The translations under genes were made by a program, and so were the position numbers. A stretch of 12,550 nt of DNA. Origin: an uncultured Roseburia sp. (GTDB lineage Bacteria > Bacillota > Clostridia > Lachnospirales > Lachnospiraceae). This document shows positions 1-8,185 of the stretch, piece by piece. Below the pieces are notes generated by a model that was given only the letters and a program-made list of their open reading frames with translations, was not told the DNA's origin and ran no database searches. Position 1 is the first letter of the stretch; every line of letters starts with the position of its first letter. The stretch spans positions 1 through 12,550 of the forward strand of contig CAMSEJ010000030.1 of assembly GCA_947057405.1 (NCBI GenBank), in the 5' to 3' direction.

Positions 1-5
1 CCTGT

Positions 6-139
6 CCTCTGGCTGACTGCGGTTTTGGCAGGCTTCACGATAAGTGGCTTCCGTTAGATACCTGCCCGGTAAAAATTACTCGAAATAACAAAAACCAGAA
101 ATCCCCTGTAGGCCAGCCAAAACCGTAGTCAGTCAGAGG
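6..139. repeat. Inverted repeat, 24-bp arms, overlapping the longer palindrome
   Basis: Bases 6-29 pair with 116-139. Two positions differ, and both become G-U wobbles if the plus strand is transcribed (they would be A-C mismatches in the minus-strand RNA). A short GGCAGG at 27-32 can pair with CCTGCC at 61-66 inside the loop. The right arm overlaps the left arm of the 30-bp palindrome by 12 bases, giving two mutually exclusive folds. Confidence 0.6.
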
Positions 140-362
140 GAAGGGTATGCGGCTGGGGCCTTGTGATGGGGGTTAGGGGCTCTTAAGCATCCCATCCGAT
201 CCACAGCAATGCCCTGCCACGGATGGCAGGGCAAACCGGAACCGCGCCATGGACGGCGCGTTTCCGGTGGTTGCGTCAGCATGAGAATACCAAAATAGGG
301 TGCTTTAGAGTCCCTTAGCCCCTGAACACAGACCCAGCCGCATACCCTTCCCTCTGACTGAC
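128..362. repeat. Long inverted repeat, 30-bp perfect arms, branched interior
   Basis: Bases 128-157 and 333-362 are exact reverse complements over 30 bp. Pairing continues imperfectly inwards: GGGG with CCCC, CTCT with AGAG, and AAGCA with TGCTT blocks in 160-195 and 296-330. The interior holds two hairpins. Bases 211-219 pair perfectly with 224-232 around a CGGA tetraloop. Bases 236-248 pair with 255-267 (CCGGAA with TTCCGG, CGCGCC with GGCGCG, one mismatch). Folded, it would be a three-way junction on a long stem. Confidence 0.75.
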
Positions 363-388
363 GGAACCCTGCCAACATGGTGCGATTT

Positions 389-1606
389 TTAAAAATCTAC
401 TTCCGTATCATAGTAGCAGCATTTAAGCAGCTTCTCCATATCCTCCTGGCTGGGCTGGCGCGGATTTGAGCCTGTGCAGGCGTCTAAAAGTGCATTTGCC
501 GCAATCTCGGGCAGCCTCTCCAAAAATACGTCTTCCGGTACAAATCCCTGCTCGCACGGATAGCTGTCCGCTCCGTAATGTTTGATACAGTGAGGGATAT
601 TCAAATCGTCGTTCATCTTCCGTAAATATGTAATCAAAAGCGTGACTTTTTCTTCTAAAGTCTCTCCGCCCAATCCCATAAAATCAGCAATATCGCCGTA
701 ACGCTTCTTCGCCGTTTCATCCTTGGCATTATATGCGATAACCTTCGGCAGATACATGGCATTCGCTGCGCCGTGGATAATATGCGCACCGTGATCATCG
801 AACGCCGCACCTGTCTTATGCGCCATGGAATGTACGATGCCAAGCAGTGCATTGGAAAATGCCATGCCGGCCAGGCACTGTGCATTGTGCATAGAAGCCC
901 GTTTTGCCATGTCTCCGTTATACGAATCCACCAGATCATGCTGGATCATCTTAATCGCGTGCAGTGCCAGCGGATCGGTGTAATCGCAGTTTGCGGTTGA
1001 TACGTATGCTTCCACCGCGTGCGTGATAGCGTCCATTCCGGTGTGGGCAACCAGTTTCTGCGGCATTGTTTCCGCCAGATCCGGATCCACAATCGCAACG
1101 TCCGGTGTAATTTCAAAATCAGCAATCGGATATTTGATGCCTTTCTGATAATCCGTAATGATGGAAAAAGCCGTAACCTCGGTTGCCGTGCCCGACGTAG
1201 AGGAAATGGCACAGAACCGGGCTTTCTTGCGTAAAGCCGGGATGCCGAATACTTTGCACATTTCTTCAAATGTAATATCGGGATATTCGTATTTGATCCA
1301 CATTGCTTTTGCCGCGTCAATCGGAGAACCGCCGCCCATTGCAATAATCCAGTCCGGTTCGAATCTGGCCATTGCTTCTGCGCCCTTCATTACGGTTTCT
1401 ACCGAGGGATCCGGCTCAATGCCTTCAAAAACTTCCACTTCCATGCCTGCTTCTTTTAAATAGTCTGCCGCACGATCCAAAAAACCGAATCGTTTCATGG
1501 AACCGCCTCCGACGCAGATCATTGCTTTTTTTCCGGTAAAGGATTTCAGTGCCTCTAACGAGCCTTTGCCGTGATATAAATCACGCGGTAATGTAAATCT
1601 TGCCAT
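389..1606 (-). CDS. Iron-containing alcohol dehydrogenase
   Basis: NAD(P)H-dependent, group III (metal-dependent) alcohol dehydrogenase that interconverts an aldehyde and an alcohol in the cytoplasm. It resembles the C-terminal ADH domain of AdhE and clostridial butanol dehydrogenases. The start is placed at the ATG at 1606 (405 aa) rather than at an upstream in-frame ATG at 1657, because AAGGAGG lies 9 nt before it and the upstream ATG has no ribosome site. Visible motifs are the nucleotide-binding GGGSPIDAAK (residues 91-100), STSGTATEVT (136-145) and metal ligands Asp192, His196, His259 and His278 in GMDAITHAVE, GIVHSMAH and IIHGAANA. Between the last two His motifs there is a slightly longer loop (DDHGAH) than in AdhE. 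It is monocistronic and divergent from nagB. The substrate cannot be read from the sequence; butanol, ethanol, propanediol or another alcohol are all possible. Confidence 0.93.
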   Translation of the reverse strand: MARFTLPRDLYHGKGSLEALKSFTGKKAMICVGGGSMKRFGFLDRAADYLKEAGMEVEVFEGIEPDPSVETVMKGAEAMARFEPDWIIAMGGGSPIDAAKAMWIKYEYPDITFEEMCKVFGIPALRKKARFCAISSTSGTATEVTAFSIITDYQKGIKYPIADFEITPDVAIVDPDLAETMPQKLVAHTGMDAITHAVEAYVSTANCDYTDPLALHAIKMIQHDLVDSYNGDMAKRASMHNAQCLAGMAFSNALLGIVHSMAHKTGAAFDDHGAHIIHGAANAMYLPKVIAYNAKDETAKKRYGDIADFMGLGGETLEEKVTLLITYLRKMNDDLNIPHCIKHYGADSYPCEQGFVPEDVFLERLPEIAANALLDACTGSNPRQPSQEDMEKLLKCCYYDTEVDF

Positions 1607-1679
1607 TTGTGAATACCTCCTTAATAGTTTGACTGTTTTTGTCGCTTTCTTGTCCATTTATCATGGAAAAGCAACTTCT

Positions 1680-1708
1680 ACTATAACAAATAATTTTAAA
1701 ACATACAA
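1680..1708 (-). promoter_or_regulatory. Candidate promoter for the alcohol dehydrogenase
   Basis: On the minus strand, TTGTAT (1703-1708) and TATAGT (1680-1685) are separated by 17 bp. The -10 matches consensus at 5 of 6 positions and the -35 at only 3 of 6. It would give a leader of about 65-70 nt before the chosen ATG. Assigned by spacing and sequence only. Confidence 0.45.
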
Positions 1709-1744
1709 CCTTTTCGGAAAAATTCAGAAAAAAGTTGTAAAACA

Positions 1745-1774
1745 TTGACAACGGGTGATTTTAGGGTGTATAAC
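1745..1774 (+). promoter_or_regulatory. Promoter for nagB
   Basis: A perfect TTGACA (1745-1750) is followed after 18 bp by TATAAC (1769-1774), a good sigma-A type promoter directed at nagB, with a leader of about 55 nt. The spacer to the alcohol dehydrogenase also holds TAAAACAT twice (1697-1704 and 1738-1745), and ACAAC at 1705-1709 facing GTTGT at 1734-1738. These could be a regulator site but match no operator I can name. Confidence 0.7.
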
Positions 1775-1835
1775 TATAGGTAACAGCGGCGGCAGAACGC
1801 CCATAGATAAAATATTAGAGCAGGAGGATTTTTTT

Positions 1836-2579
1836 ATGCAGCTGATTCAGGCAAAAGATTATGAAGACATGAGCCGCAAGGCAGCAAATATTATTTCCGC
1901 ACAGGTGATTTTAAAACCAAACTGCGTACTGGGGCTTGCAACGGGCTCTTCTCCGTTATCCACTTATGCAAACCTGATTGAATGGTACAAAAAAGGCGAT
2001 TTGGATTTCAGTAACGTTTCTTCCGTAAACCTGGACGAATACCGCGGCCTTACGGCGGACAACGACCAGAGTTACCGGTATTTTATGAACACCAACCTGT
2101 TTGACCACATCAACATCGACAAATCCAAAACCTACGTTCCGGACGGAACGGAGCCGGACAGCGCCAAGGCATGCAGCAGGCATGACGAAATCATCGAAGA
2201 ACTTGGCGGCATTGATTTACAGCTGCTTGGAATGGGCTTAAACGGGCACATCGGATTTAACGAGCCCGCGGCGGAATTTCCGAAGGGAACCCACTGCGTA
2301 GATCTGACCCAGAGCACGATTGAAGCAAACTCCAGGTTCTTTGCTTCCATCGACGACGTTCCGACACAGGCTTATACCATGGGCATCCAGTCGATTATGC
2401 TGGCAAAGAAAATCCTTGTCATCGTCAGCGGCGCCAATAAAGCGCAAATCGTAGCGGACGCGTTCTTAGGGCCTGTTACACCGGAAGTTCCGGCTTCTAT
2501 CTTACAGATGCATCCGGATGTTACGGTTGTTGCGGACGCAGACGCTTTGTCTGTTTATCTGGAACGCTGCAAAGCATAA
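1836..2579 (+). CDS. nagB: Glucosamine-6-phosphate deaminase
   Basis: Converts glucosamine 6-phosphate to fructose 6-phosphate and ammonia, the last step feeding amino sugars (N-acetylglucosamine, host mucin glycans) into glycolysis; cytoplasmic. The start is the ATG at 1836, which has AGGAGG at 1822-1827; an earlier in-frame ATG at 1755 lies inside the promoter and is rejected. The 247-aa length fits the short Bacillus-type NagB. Motifs are the phosphate-binding GLATGSSP (33-40), catalytic Asp67 in NLDEYRG, the GLNGHIGFNEP block with His138 and Glu143 (134-144), and VSGANKA near residue 197. No nagA or sugar transporter is adjacent, so the gene seems to be transcribed alone. It faces purL tail to tail. 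Confidence 0.96.
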   Translation: MQLIQAKDYEDMSRKAANIISAQVILKPNCVLGLATGSSPLSTYANLIEWYKKGDLDFSNVSSVNLDEYRGLTADNDQSYRYFMNTNLFDHINIDKSKTYVPDGTEPDSAKACSRHDEIIEELGGIDLQLLGMGLNGHIGFNEPAAEFPKGTHCVDLTQSTIEANSRFFASIDDVPTQAYTMGIQSIMLAKKILVIVSGANKAQIVADAFLGPVTPEVPASILQMHPDVTVVADADALSVYLERCKA

Positions 2580-2606
2580 TAATTGTTCTTTATCGTCTCG
2601 CATACG

Positions 2607-2625
2607 AACGGATCGAAAGTCCGTT
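2607..2625 (+). terminator. Weak hairpin after nagB
   Basis: AACGGA (2607-2612) can pair with TCCGTT (2620-2625) around a 7-nt loop, 27 nt after the nagB stop codon. No T-run follows, so it is at best a partial terminator. The strong hairpin at 2640-2674 could help end nagB transcripts as well. Confidence 0.25.
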
Positions 2626-2631
2626 TCATTC

Positions 2632-2674
2632 AAAAAAAGCAGGGGGAATGGATACTCGAAATCCATTCCCCCTG
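2632..2674 (-). terminator. Intrinsic terminator of purL
   Basis: A perfect 14-bp stem (2640-2653 with 2661-2674, core GGGGGAATGGAT) closes a 7-nt loop. On the minus strand it is followed by seven T (2632-2638). It starts about 25 nt beyond the purL stop codon. On the plus strand the hairpin is preceded by A7 and followed only by TATATT, so it is much stronger for purL than for nagB. Confidence 0.9.
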
Positions 2675-2698
2675 TATATTCAAACCGTTTTCCGTATC

Positions 2699-5600
2699 CT
2701 ACTGAAAATACTTCACGCCGGATTCAAACAGCTTCATATCCTGTTCCCCGTAAATATTCACCGCAACGGATCTGCCGCGCCGTTCCACATGCGCCATTTT
2801 CCCGAGCACGCGCCCGTCCGGGCTGGTAATCCCTTCGATTGCCGCATACGATCCGTTCACGTTCCACTCTTCGTCCATCGTCGGCTGTCCCGCTTCGTTG
2901 ACATACTGCGTCGCTACCTGCCCGTTGGCAAACAGCCGGTCGATCCATTCCTTCGGCGCAACAAAACGACCTTCTCCGTGGGAAGCCGGGCTGCAGTAAA
3001 CCTGCCCTGTCTGCGCGCCCGAAAGCCACGGCGACTTGTCCGTTACGACCTTCGTATAGACCATCTTGCTGATATGGCGTCCAATCGTATTATAAGTCAG
3101 GGTCGGGGAATCTTCCTTCTGCTCCGTAATTTCCCCGTGCGGTACAAGCCCAAGCTTAATTAACGCCTGGAAGCCGTTGCAGATGCCAAGCATCAGTCCG
3201 TCCCGCTCCTGCAAAAGCCTGGTTACCGCTTCGGCCAGTTTCGCGTTGCGGAACGCCGTTGCAAAAAACTTTGCGGAGCCCTCCGGTTCGTCTCCTGCCG
3301 AAAAGCCGCCCGGGAACATAATAATCTGCGCCTGATCCACCGCTTTTTGAAACGAATCCACCGAATCGCGGATATCCTGCGCGCTTAAATTCCGAAAAAC
3401 CTTCGTTACAACGTTTGCCCCTGCCGCTTCAAACGCCCTTGCACTGTCATATTCGCAGTTTGTTCCCGGAAATACCGGAATAAATACGGTCGGCTTTGCC
3501 ACTTTGTGTTTGCAGACCGAGATCGTTCCTCCGCGGTAAATTTCCGTATTTACCGTATCCTTCCGCACTGAAGCGCGCGTCGGGAATACGTCCTCAAGCG
3601 TGCCGGTCCACGCCGCAAGCACTTCGTCCATGGAAAGATCCATCGTTTTATATAAAAACGCCTGTTTATCGTTTACTTCACCGGCTTCTGTTACATATTC
3701 CAAAAGGCCCGCCGCTTCAAACGCCGCCCGCACTTCCGGTTCCCTCCCGGCGCAGACCTCCGCCAGAATATCGCCAAAGCCGGGCGTAAACAGCCGCTTT
3801 TCGTCAAACGCGTCTTTTATGGAGACGCCGAGCCGGTTGCCGAATGCCATTTTGCTTGCCGCTGCCGCAAGCCCTTTCCCGTCTAACGCGTAAGCCGCCG
3901 TTACTGCGCCGGATGCCGTAAGCGCGTGCACCGTATCGTACAGCTTCATCACCTGTGAAAATACCGGAAGATCGCACGCGTCCTTCTGAACGGCAAATAA
4001 GAACAGCTTATCGCCCGCCGTTTTTAATTCCGGCGTTATAATATCGCGTTCTTTCGCCACGTCCACGGCAAAAGAAACCAGAGTCGGCGGCACGTCCGTT
4101 TCGTTGAAGCTGCCGGACATGCTGTCCTTGCCGCCAATGGAAGGCAGGGAAAATCCCATCTGCGCATAATACGCCCCCAAAAGCGCGGCAAACGGCTGGC
4201 TCCAGCGCGCCGGATCGTCCGACATCCTGCGGAAGTATTCCTGGAAGGAAAACCGGATTTTACGGAAGTCGCCCCCTGCGGCTACGATACGCGCCACGGA
4301 TTCCAGCACGGCGTAAACCGCCCCGTGGTACGGGCTCCAGGAAGATACGTACGGATCAAAGCCGTAACTCATCATAGTGACAACGTCCGTATCCTTTTGC
4401 GCCACCGGAAGCTTCGCTACCATACTCTGTGTTTCGGTCATCTGGTAACGCCCGCCGTAAGGCATATAAACGCTGCCCGCTCCGATGGAGCCGTCAAACA
4501 TCTCCACCAGACCCTTCTGGGAGCAGACATTCAAATCAGAAAGCATCGCCCTCCAGGCTGTTTTCAGGTCGCCTTTTAAAAGCGCTTCCTGTACGGGCGC
4601 AAGCAGAACGCCGTCTAAGCAGCAGTCTGCTTTGGACGGGATTTCCACCGCGACGGACGTCTCCTGGTGCGCCCCGTTGGTATCCAGGAATGCGCGGGAA
4701 ATATTGACAATCTCTTTTCCCCTCCAGCTTAAAATGAGGCGCGGCTCCTCCGTAACGACGGCGACCGCAACCGCCTCTAAGTTTTCTTCTCTGGCATAGG
4801 CTAAAAACTGCTCTTTATCCTCCGGCGCAATCACAACCGCCATGCGTTCCTGGGATTCGGAAATGGCAATTTCCGTACCGTCCAGGCCAGCATACTTTTT
4901 GGGGACGAGATCCAAATCCACCCTTAACCCCGCCGCAAGCTCGCCGATTGCAACCGACACGCCGCCCGCGCCGAAATCGTTGCATTTTTTGATCAGATAG
5001 CTGACTTCTTCGCGGCGGAACAGCCTCTGGATCTTACGCTCCGTCGGAGGGTTCCCTTTCTGTACCTCCGCGCCGCAGGTATCAATCGAAGCCGTATTGT
5101 GCGCTTTTGACGATCCGGTTGCGCCGCCGCAGCCGTCGCGTCCGGTCCGCCCGCCCAGCAAAATAATGATATCGCCCGGATCCGACGTAAGCCTTCTTAC
5201 CGCACGCCGTGGGGCCGCCCCCAGGACCGCGCCGATTTCCATACGCTTTGCCACATAATTCGGATGGTAAATTTCTTTTACGTATCCGGTTGCAAGCCCG
5301 ATCTGGTTCCCGTAGGAGCTGTAGCCGTGCGCCGCCTCGCGGACGATCTTTTTCTGCGGAAGCTTGCCCGCCAGGGTGTCTTTGACCGGAATGCGCGGAT
5401 CCGCCGCTCCCGTTACGCGCATTGCCTGATAAACATAGGTGCGGCCGGAAAGCGGATCGCGGATTGCCCCGCCAAGGCAGGTCGCCGCGCCGCCGAACGG
5501 TTCGATTTCAGTCGGATGGTTATGCGTTTCGTTTTTAAAATTTACAAGCCACTCCTCGGTTTTGCCGTCTATTTCTACCGGGACGACAATAGAACAGGCG

Positions 5601-6502
5601 TTGATTTCGTCGGACTCCTCCTGATCGTTTAATTTCCCTTCTTTTTTCAGGCGCTTCATTGCCAGAAGCGCAATGTCCATCAGACAGACGAATTTATTGT
5701 CCCTGCCCGCATACAGCTCTTTGTGCGCCGCCAGGTAATCTTCATAGGTTTTTTGGATCGGCTCCTTATAATCGCCTTCCCCAAACGCTACGTCTTTTAA
5801 CTCCGTAGAAAACGTCGTATGGCGGCAGTGATCCGACCAGTAGGTGTCAAGCACGCGGATTTCCGTCATAGAGGGGTCGCGTTTTTCTTCTTCCCTGAAA
5901 TAGTTCCGGATATGGAGAAAATCTTCAAAGGTCATGGCAAGGTGAAACGATTCGTACAGTTCCCGGAACGCAGTCTCCTCCATATCGCAAAAGCCGTTCA
6001 AAACAGGAACGTCGTTCGGCTCGTCAAAAACGGATAACAGCGTTTCCGGTTTCCCGGAATCCGCTTCGCGGGAATCCACCGGATTGATGCAGTGCGCTTT
6101 GACGGCTGCAAACTGCTCGTCCGTAATATCCCCGGCAATTACATATACGGTTGCGGAACGGATCACGGGCTCTTCGTTTTCGTCGAGCAGCTTGACGCAC
6201 TGTTCCGCGGAATCCGCCCTCTGATCGAACTGCCCCGGCAGATACTCCACGCAAAATACGCGCGCGCCGTTCGCATCAAACGTTTCTTCGTATACCTCGT
6301 CCACCGGCGGCTCGGAAAATACGGTGCGGATTGCGTTCTGATACGTTGCGTCGGAGATATGCTCCATGTCATACCGAATCAAAACGCGCACGTCTGTTAC
6401 GCCGGTAATGCCCAGATAGCTTGTAATTTCCGATTTCAGTTCTTTTGCCTGTACGGCATAGTCAGGTTTTTTTTCAACATAGACTCTTTTTACATTTGCC
6501 AT
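2699..6502 (-). CDS. purL: Phosphoribosylformylglycinamidine synthase, single-chain
   Basis: Converts FGAR, glutamine and ATP to FGAM, the fourth step of de novo purine synthesis. This is the long form (1267 aa), in which the PurS-like, synthetase and glutaminase parts are fused; Bacillus splits them into PurS, PurL and PurQ. The start is the ATG at 6502, preceded by GGAGG at 8 nt; an upstream ATG at 6544 has no ribosome site. Domains in order: PurS-like N-terminus (about 1-140), linker, synthetase beginning near TYWSDHCRHTTF (about 220-232), NHPTEIEPFGG (about 330), GGRTGRDGCGG (about 452), GGKDSM in the second half (about 792), and a class I glutaminase from about 1005. The glutaminase shows FPGTNCEYD, the nucleophile Cys in GICNGFQAL (about 1107) and the catalytic His in SPASHGEGRF (about 1173). 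No other pur gene is adjacent, and no purine riboswitch was recognised in the roughly 105-nt AT-rich leader (6503-6607), where no clean -35/-10 pair stands out. Confidence 0.97.
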   Translation of the reverse strand: MANVKRVYVEKKPDYAVQAKELKSEITSYLGITGVTDVRVLIRYDMEHISDATYQNAIRTVFSEPPVDEVYEETFDANGARVFCVEYLPGQFDQRADSAEQCVKLLDENEEPVIRSATVYVIAGDITDEQFAAVKAHCINPVDSREADSGKPETLLSVFDEPNDVPVLNGFCDMEETAFRELYESFHLAMTFEDFLHIRNYFREEEKRDPSMTEIRVLDTYWSDHCRHTTFSTELKDVAFGEGDYKEPIQKTYEDYLAAHKELYAGRDNKFVCLMDIALLAMKRLKKEGKLNDQEESDEINACSIVVPVEIDGKTEEWLVNFKNETHNHPTEIEPFGGAATCLGGAIRDPLSGRTYVYQAMRVTGAADPRIPVKDTLAGKLPQKKIVREAAHGYSSYGNQIGLATGYVKEIYHPNYVAKRMEIGAVLGAAPRRAVRRLTSDPGDIIILLGGRTGRDGCGGATGSSKAHNTASIDTCGAEVQKGNPPTERKIQRLFRREEVSYLIKKCNDFGAGGVSVAIGELAAGLRVDLDLVPKKYAGLDGTEIAISESQERMAVVIAPEDKEQFLAYAREENLEAVAVAVVTEEPRLILSWRGKEIVNISRAFLDTNGAHQETSVAVEIPSKADCCLDGVLLAPVQEALLKGDLKTAWRAMLSDLNVCSQKGLVEMFDGSIGAGSVYMPYGGRYQMTETQSMVAKLPVAQKDTDVVTMMSYGFDPYVSSWSPYHGAVYAVLESVARIVAAGGDFRKIRFSFQEYFRRMSDDPARWSQPFAALLGAYYAQMGFSLPSIGGKDSMSGSFNETDVPPTLVSFAVDVAKERDIITPELKTAGDKLFLFAVQKDACDLPVFSQVMKLYDTVHALTASGAVTAAYALDGKGLAAAASKMAFGNRLGVSIKDAFDEKRLFTPGFGDILAEVCAGREPEVRAAFEAAGLLEYVTEAGEVNDKQAFLYKTMDLSMDEVLAAWTGTLEDVFPTRASVRKDTVNTEIYRGGTISVCKHKVAKPTVFIPVFPGTNCEYDSARAFEAAGANVVTKVFRNLSAQDIRDSVDSFQKAVDQAQIIMFPGGFSAGDEPEGSAKFFATAFRNAKLAEAVTRLLQERDGLMLGICNGFQALIKLGLVPHGEITEQKEDSPTLTYNTIGRHISKMVYTKVVTDKSPWLSGAQTGQVYCSPASHGEGRFVAPKEWIDRLFANGQVATQYVNEAGQPTMDEEWNVNGSYAAIEGITSPDGRVLGKMAHVERRGRSVAVNIYGEQDMKLFESGVKYFQ

Positions 6503-6607
6503 AATTGCTTCCTCCATCCTTTCGCTTTGTTGTGGCTTTATCATAACATGTTTTTATTGATAAGTATAATTAATATATCTTATGTTATTTATAAGAAAAG
6601 GAGTGTT

Positions 6608-6648
6608 AAAAACCCCCGAATGTACGGTATCCATACAATCGGGGGGTT
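6608..6648 (-). terminator. Intrinsic terminator of the acyl-ligase operon
   Basis: AACCCCCGA (6611-6619) pairs with TCGGGGGGTT (6639-6648), with an inner TGTA/TACA stem (6621-6624 with 6634-6637). On the minus strand the stem ends in GGGGGTTTTT, a canonical intrinsic terminator 14 nt after the ligase stop codon. It isolates the operon from the following purL. Confidence 0.88.
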
Positions 6649-6662
6649 CTTCTGTCTATTTC

Positions 6663-8174
6663 CTAAAACCGTTTAATTTTCCTTGCAGCCGTCTTTTCAA
6701 ACTCCGTATCCCGGACTTTGAGCGCCGCTACCTTTTTATAAGCTACCGTTTCTTTATTATAAGCGTCTACAATCTCCTGCAAGCTGGCCTTCACATCCGA
6801 AATCCCGTGCTTGTCCGCATACTCCAGATCCGGGAAAATCTCGGCTTCTATCATGCCTTCCGCTTCCCGTACCAGAACCTCCTGTACCAGGCGGTTTTCG
6901 CTTAAGACGTTTTCGATTTCCTCCGGAGAAACATTTTCACCGTTCGGCGTAATGATCAGATTTTTCTTCCTTCCGGTCAGGAAAACAAAATGATCCTCGT
7001 CTACATAACCCAAATCACCGGTGCGCAGCCAGCCGTCTTCTGTCAGCGTTTCTTTTGTCTCCTCCGGCATCTTATAATAGCCCTGCATAACGCTGCTGCC
7101 TTGTACCCAGATTTCCTCGTCTACCACCTTGGCCGTACAGTTCGGCATCAGCTTGCCGACGGAACCGTATTTCTTGTTCCATTCCAGGTTCGTACTGATA
7201 ACCGGAGCGCATTCCGTCATACCGTAGCCCTGCAGGATCTGGATGTCGTACTTTTCAAACAGCGTAATCCATGCCGGGTTTAAATAAGCCCCGCCGCTGC
7301 AGATTGTGTGCAGGCGGTCGCCGAATACCTGTTTTTTCACCGCTTCCGGCGGAAGCGCGGCCGCGTCTTCTAATTTTTTGGCAAAGGTTTCAATCATCAT
7401 CGGAACCATTAAAATCATGTCCGGGCCGAATAAATGAATGTTTTTGGCCATACGCATCGGCGAATCGTTGATACAGATAATGCTGCCCAGGGAAAGCCCT
7501 TTTAAAATATCCATGCTTAAGCAATACGCATGGTGGATCGGAAGCACCGACAATATAACGGTGCGCGACGGGATTTTCATATCCAGGCAGGTCGCGTTTT
7601 CCGCCAGGTTGCGCTGCGTTAACATAACGCCCTTGCTTTTTCCCGTCGTGCCGGATGTAAACATAATCGTACACAGCGCTTCCGGGTTCGCCCATTCGTC
7701 AAAACCGTTTTCGCTTTCCGAAAGAAGCCGGTGCAGAGAAAGGACGTCTCCTTCCGCCTCCTCTTTCTGCATGGAAATGATTTTGGTAAGGTTCGGGCAG
7801 GCGTCCTTTGCCATGGCCGCCACGTCTGCGCGCAATTCGTCATATACCAGGGCCGTCACGTCCGCACGGTTGATCAGTTCGCAAATCTCCTGCGGCGGAA
7901 GCGCCACGTCAAGCGGTACCGCCACACTGCCGCAGTTTACGGTGCCCAGATAGGCGACAATCCAGTCATAGGAGGTGGCGCCGATTACGGCGATATGTTT
8001 TCCCTGCAGCCCCAGCGCTTTTAACGCGCCGGAAAAGTGCTCGCTGTCCTGCCTGAGCTGGCTGTATGTTTTGGATTCGATTTGATCCTTGCCCGTTTTG
8101 TAGCGGATGGCGTCTTTGTCACCGAATTTTGCCTCTGTCTGTAATAAAATATCCCGAATCGTATTGCAAACCAT
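6663..8174 (-). CDS. AMP-forming acyl-CoA/acyl-ACP ligase (adenylation enzyme)
   Basis: ANL-superfamily enzyme that adenylates a carboxylic acid with ATP and passes the acyl group to a thiol, here most likely the phosphopantetheine of the carrier protein encoded just upstream. The protein is 503 aa, the usual length of a free-standing adenylation enzyme. Motifs are A3 FTSGTTGKSKG (172-182), A5 YGMTE (317-321), A7 TGDLG (385-389), the A8 hinge GRKKNLIITPNGENVSPEE (401-419) and a C-terminal A10-like ARKIKR with the probable catalytic Lys499. It shows no signal peptide or carrier domain. AAGGAGG lies 7 nt before the ATG, and only 11 nt separate it from the carrier gene stop, so they are co-transcribed. 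It is the last gene of the operon. The substrate is inferred to be a fatty or other hydrophobic acid from the SCP2 and hydrolase neighbours, not from specificity residues. Confidence 0.92.
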   Translation of the reverse strand: MVCNTIRDILLQTEAKFGDKDAIRYKTGKDQIESKTYSQLRQDSEHFSGALKALGLQGKHIAVIGATSYDWIVAYLGTVNCGSVAVPLDVALPPQEICELINRADVTALVYDELRADVAAMAKDACPNLTKIISMQKEEAEGDVLSLHRLLSESENGFDEWANPEALCTIMFTSGTTGKSKGVMLTQRNLAENATCLDMKIPSRTVILSVLPIHHAYCLSMDILKGLSLGSIICINDSPMRMAKNIHLFGPDMILMVPMMIETFAKKLEDAAALPPEAVKKQVFGDRLHTICSGGAYLNPAWITLFEKYDIQILQGYGMTECAPVISTNLEWNKKYGSVGKLMPNCTAKVVDEEIWVQGSSVMQGYYKMPEETKETLTEDGWLRTGDLGYVDEDHFVFLTGRKKNLIITPNGENVSPEEIENVLSENRLVQEVLVREAEGMIEAEIFPDLEYADKHGISDVKASLQEIVDAYNKETVAYKKVAALKVRDTEFEKTAARKIKRF

Positions 8175-8185
8175 AGGTCCCCTCC

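Larger units (their letters stand above)
1..380. repeat. Non-coding, highly self-complementary element
   Basis: No convincing gene is visible here. The stretch is built from related arms. A segment starting CCTCTGGCTGACTG near position 6 recurs inverted at 116-139 and again in direct orientation near 351-374. Two long stems (6-29 with 116-139; 128-157 with 333-362) share bases 128-139, so they cannot both form fully. Two further perfect small hairpins lie inside the second stem. An open frame crossing 133-378 on the minus strand follows the palindrome and resembles no known protein, so I treat it as spurious. The element lies just downstream of the alcohol dehydrogenase stop codon. It may be a multi-copy intergenic repeat, a MITE-like element or a structured RNA. 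The sequence alone does not decide, and the left end may continue outside the window. Confidence 0.6.

Noticed and set aside
133..378. 81-codon open frame on the minus strand near the left end
   Set aside because: It runs through a near-perfect palindrome, has no ribosome site that stands out, and its protein resembles nothing known. The open frame is best explained by chance in GC-rich repeated sequence.
384..397. GATTTTTAAAAATC palindrome at the alcohol dehydrogenase stop codon
   Set aside because: It has no loop and no following T-run in the right place, so it is unlikely to act as a terminator; AT-rich palindromes of this size arise by chance.
2648..3163. 171-codon plus-strand open frame inside purL
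   Set aside because: It is fully antisense to a strongly conserved purL region and starts inside the purL terminator; composition is that of a shadow frame.
6503..6607. Possible purine riboswitch or PurR site before purL
   Set aside because: The leader is AT-rich and short. I could not see the conserved purine aptamer core or a PurR-type repeat, nor a terminator/antiterminator pair belonging to purL.
6092..6676. 194-codon plus-strand open frame across the purL start
   Set aside because: It is antisense to the PurS-like part of purL, then crosses an AT-rich spacer and a terminator. No domain is recognisable.
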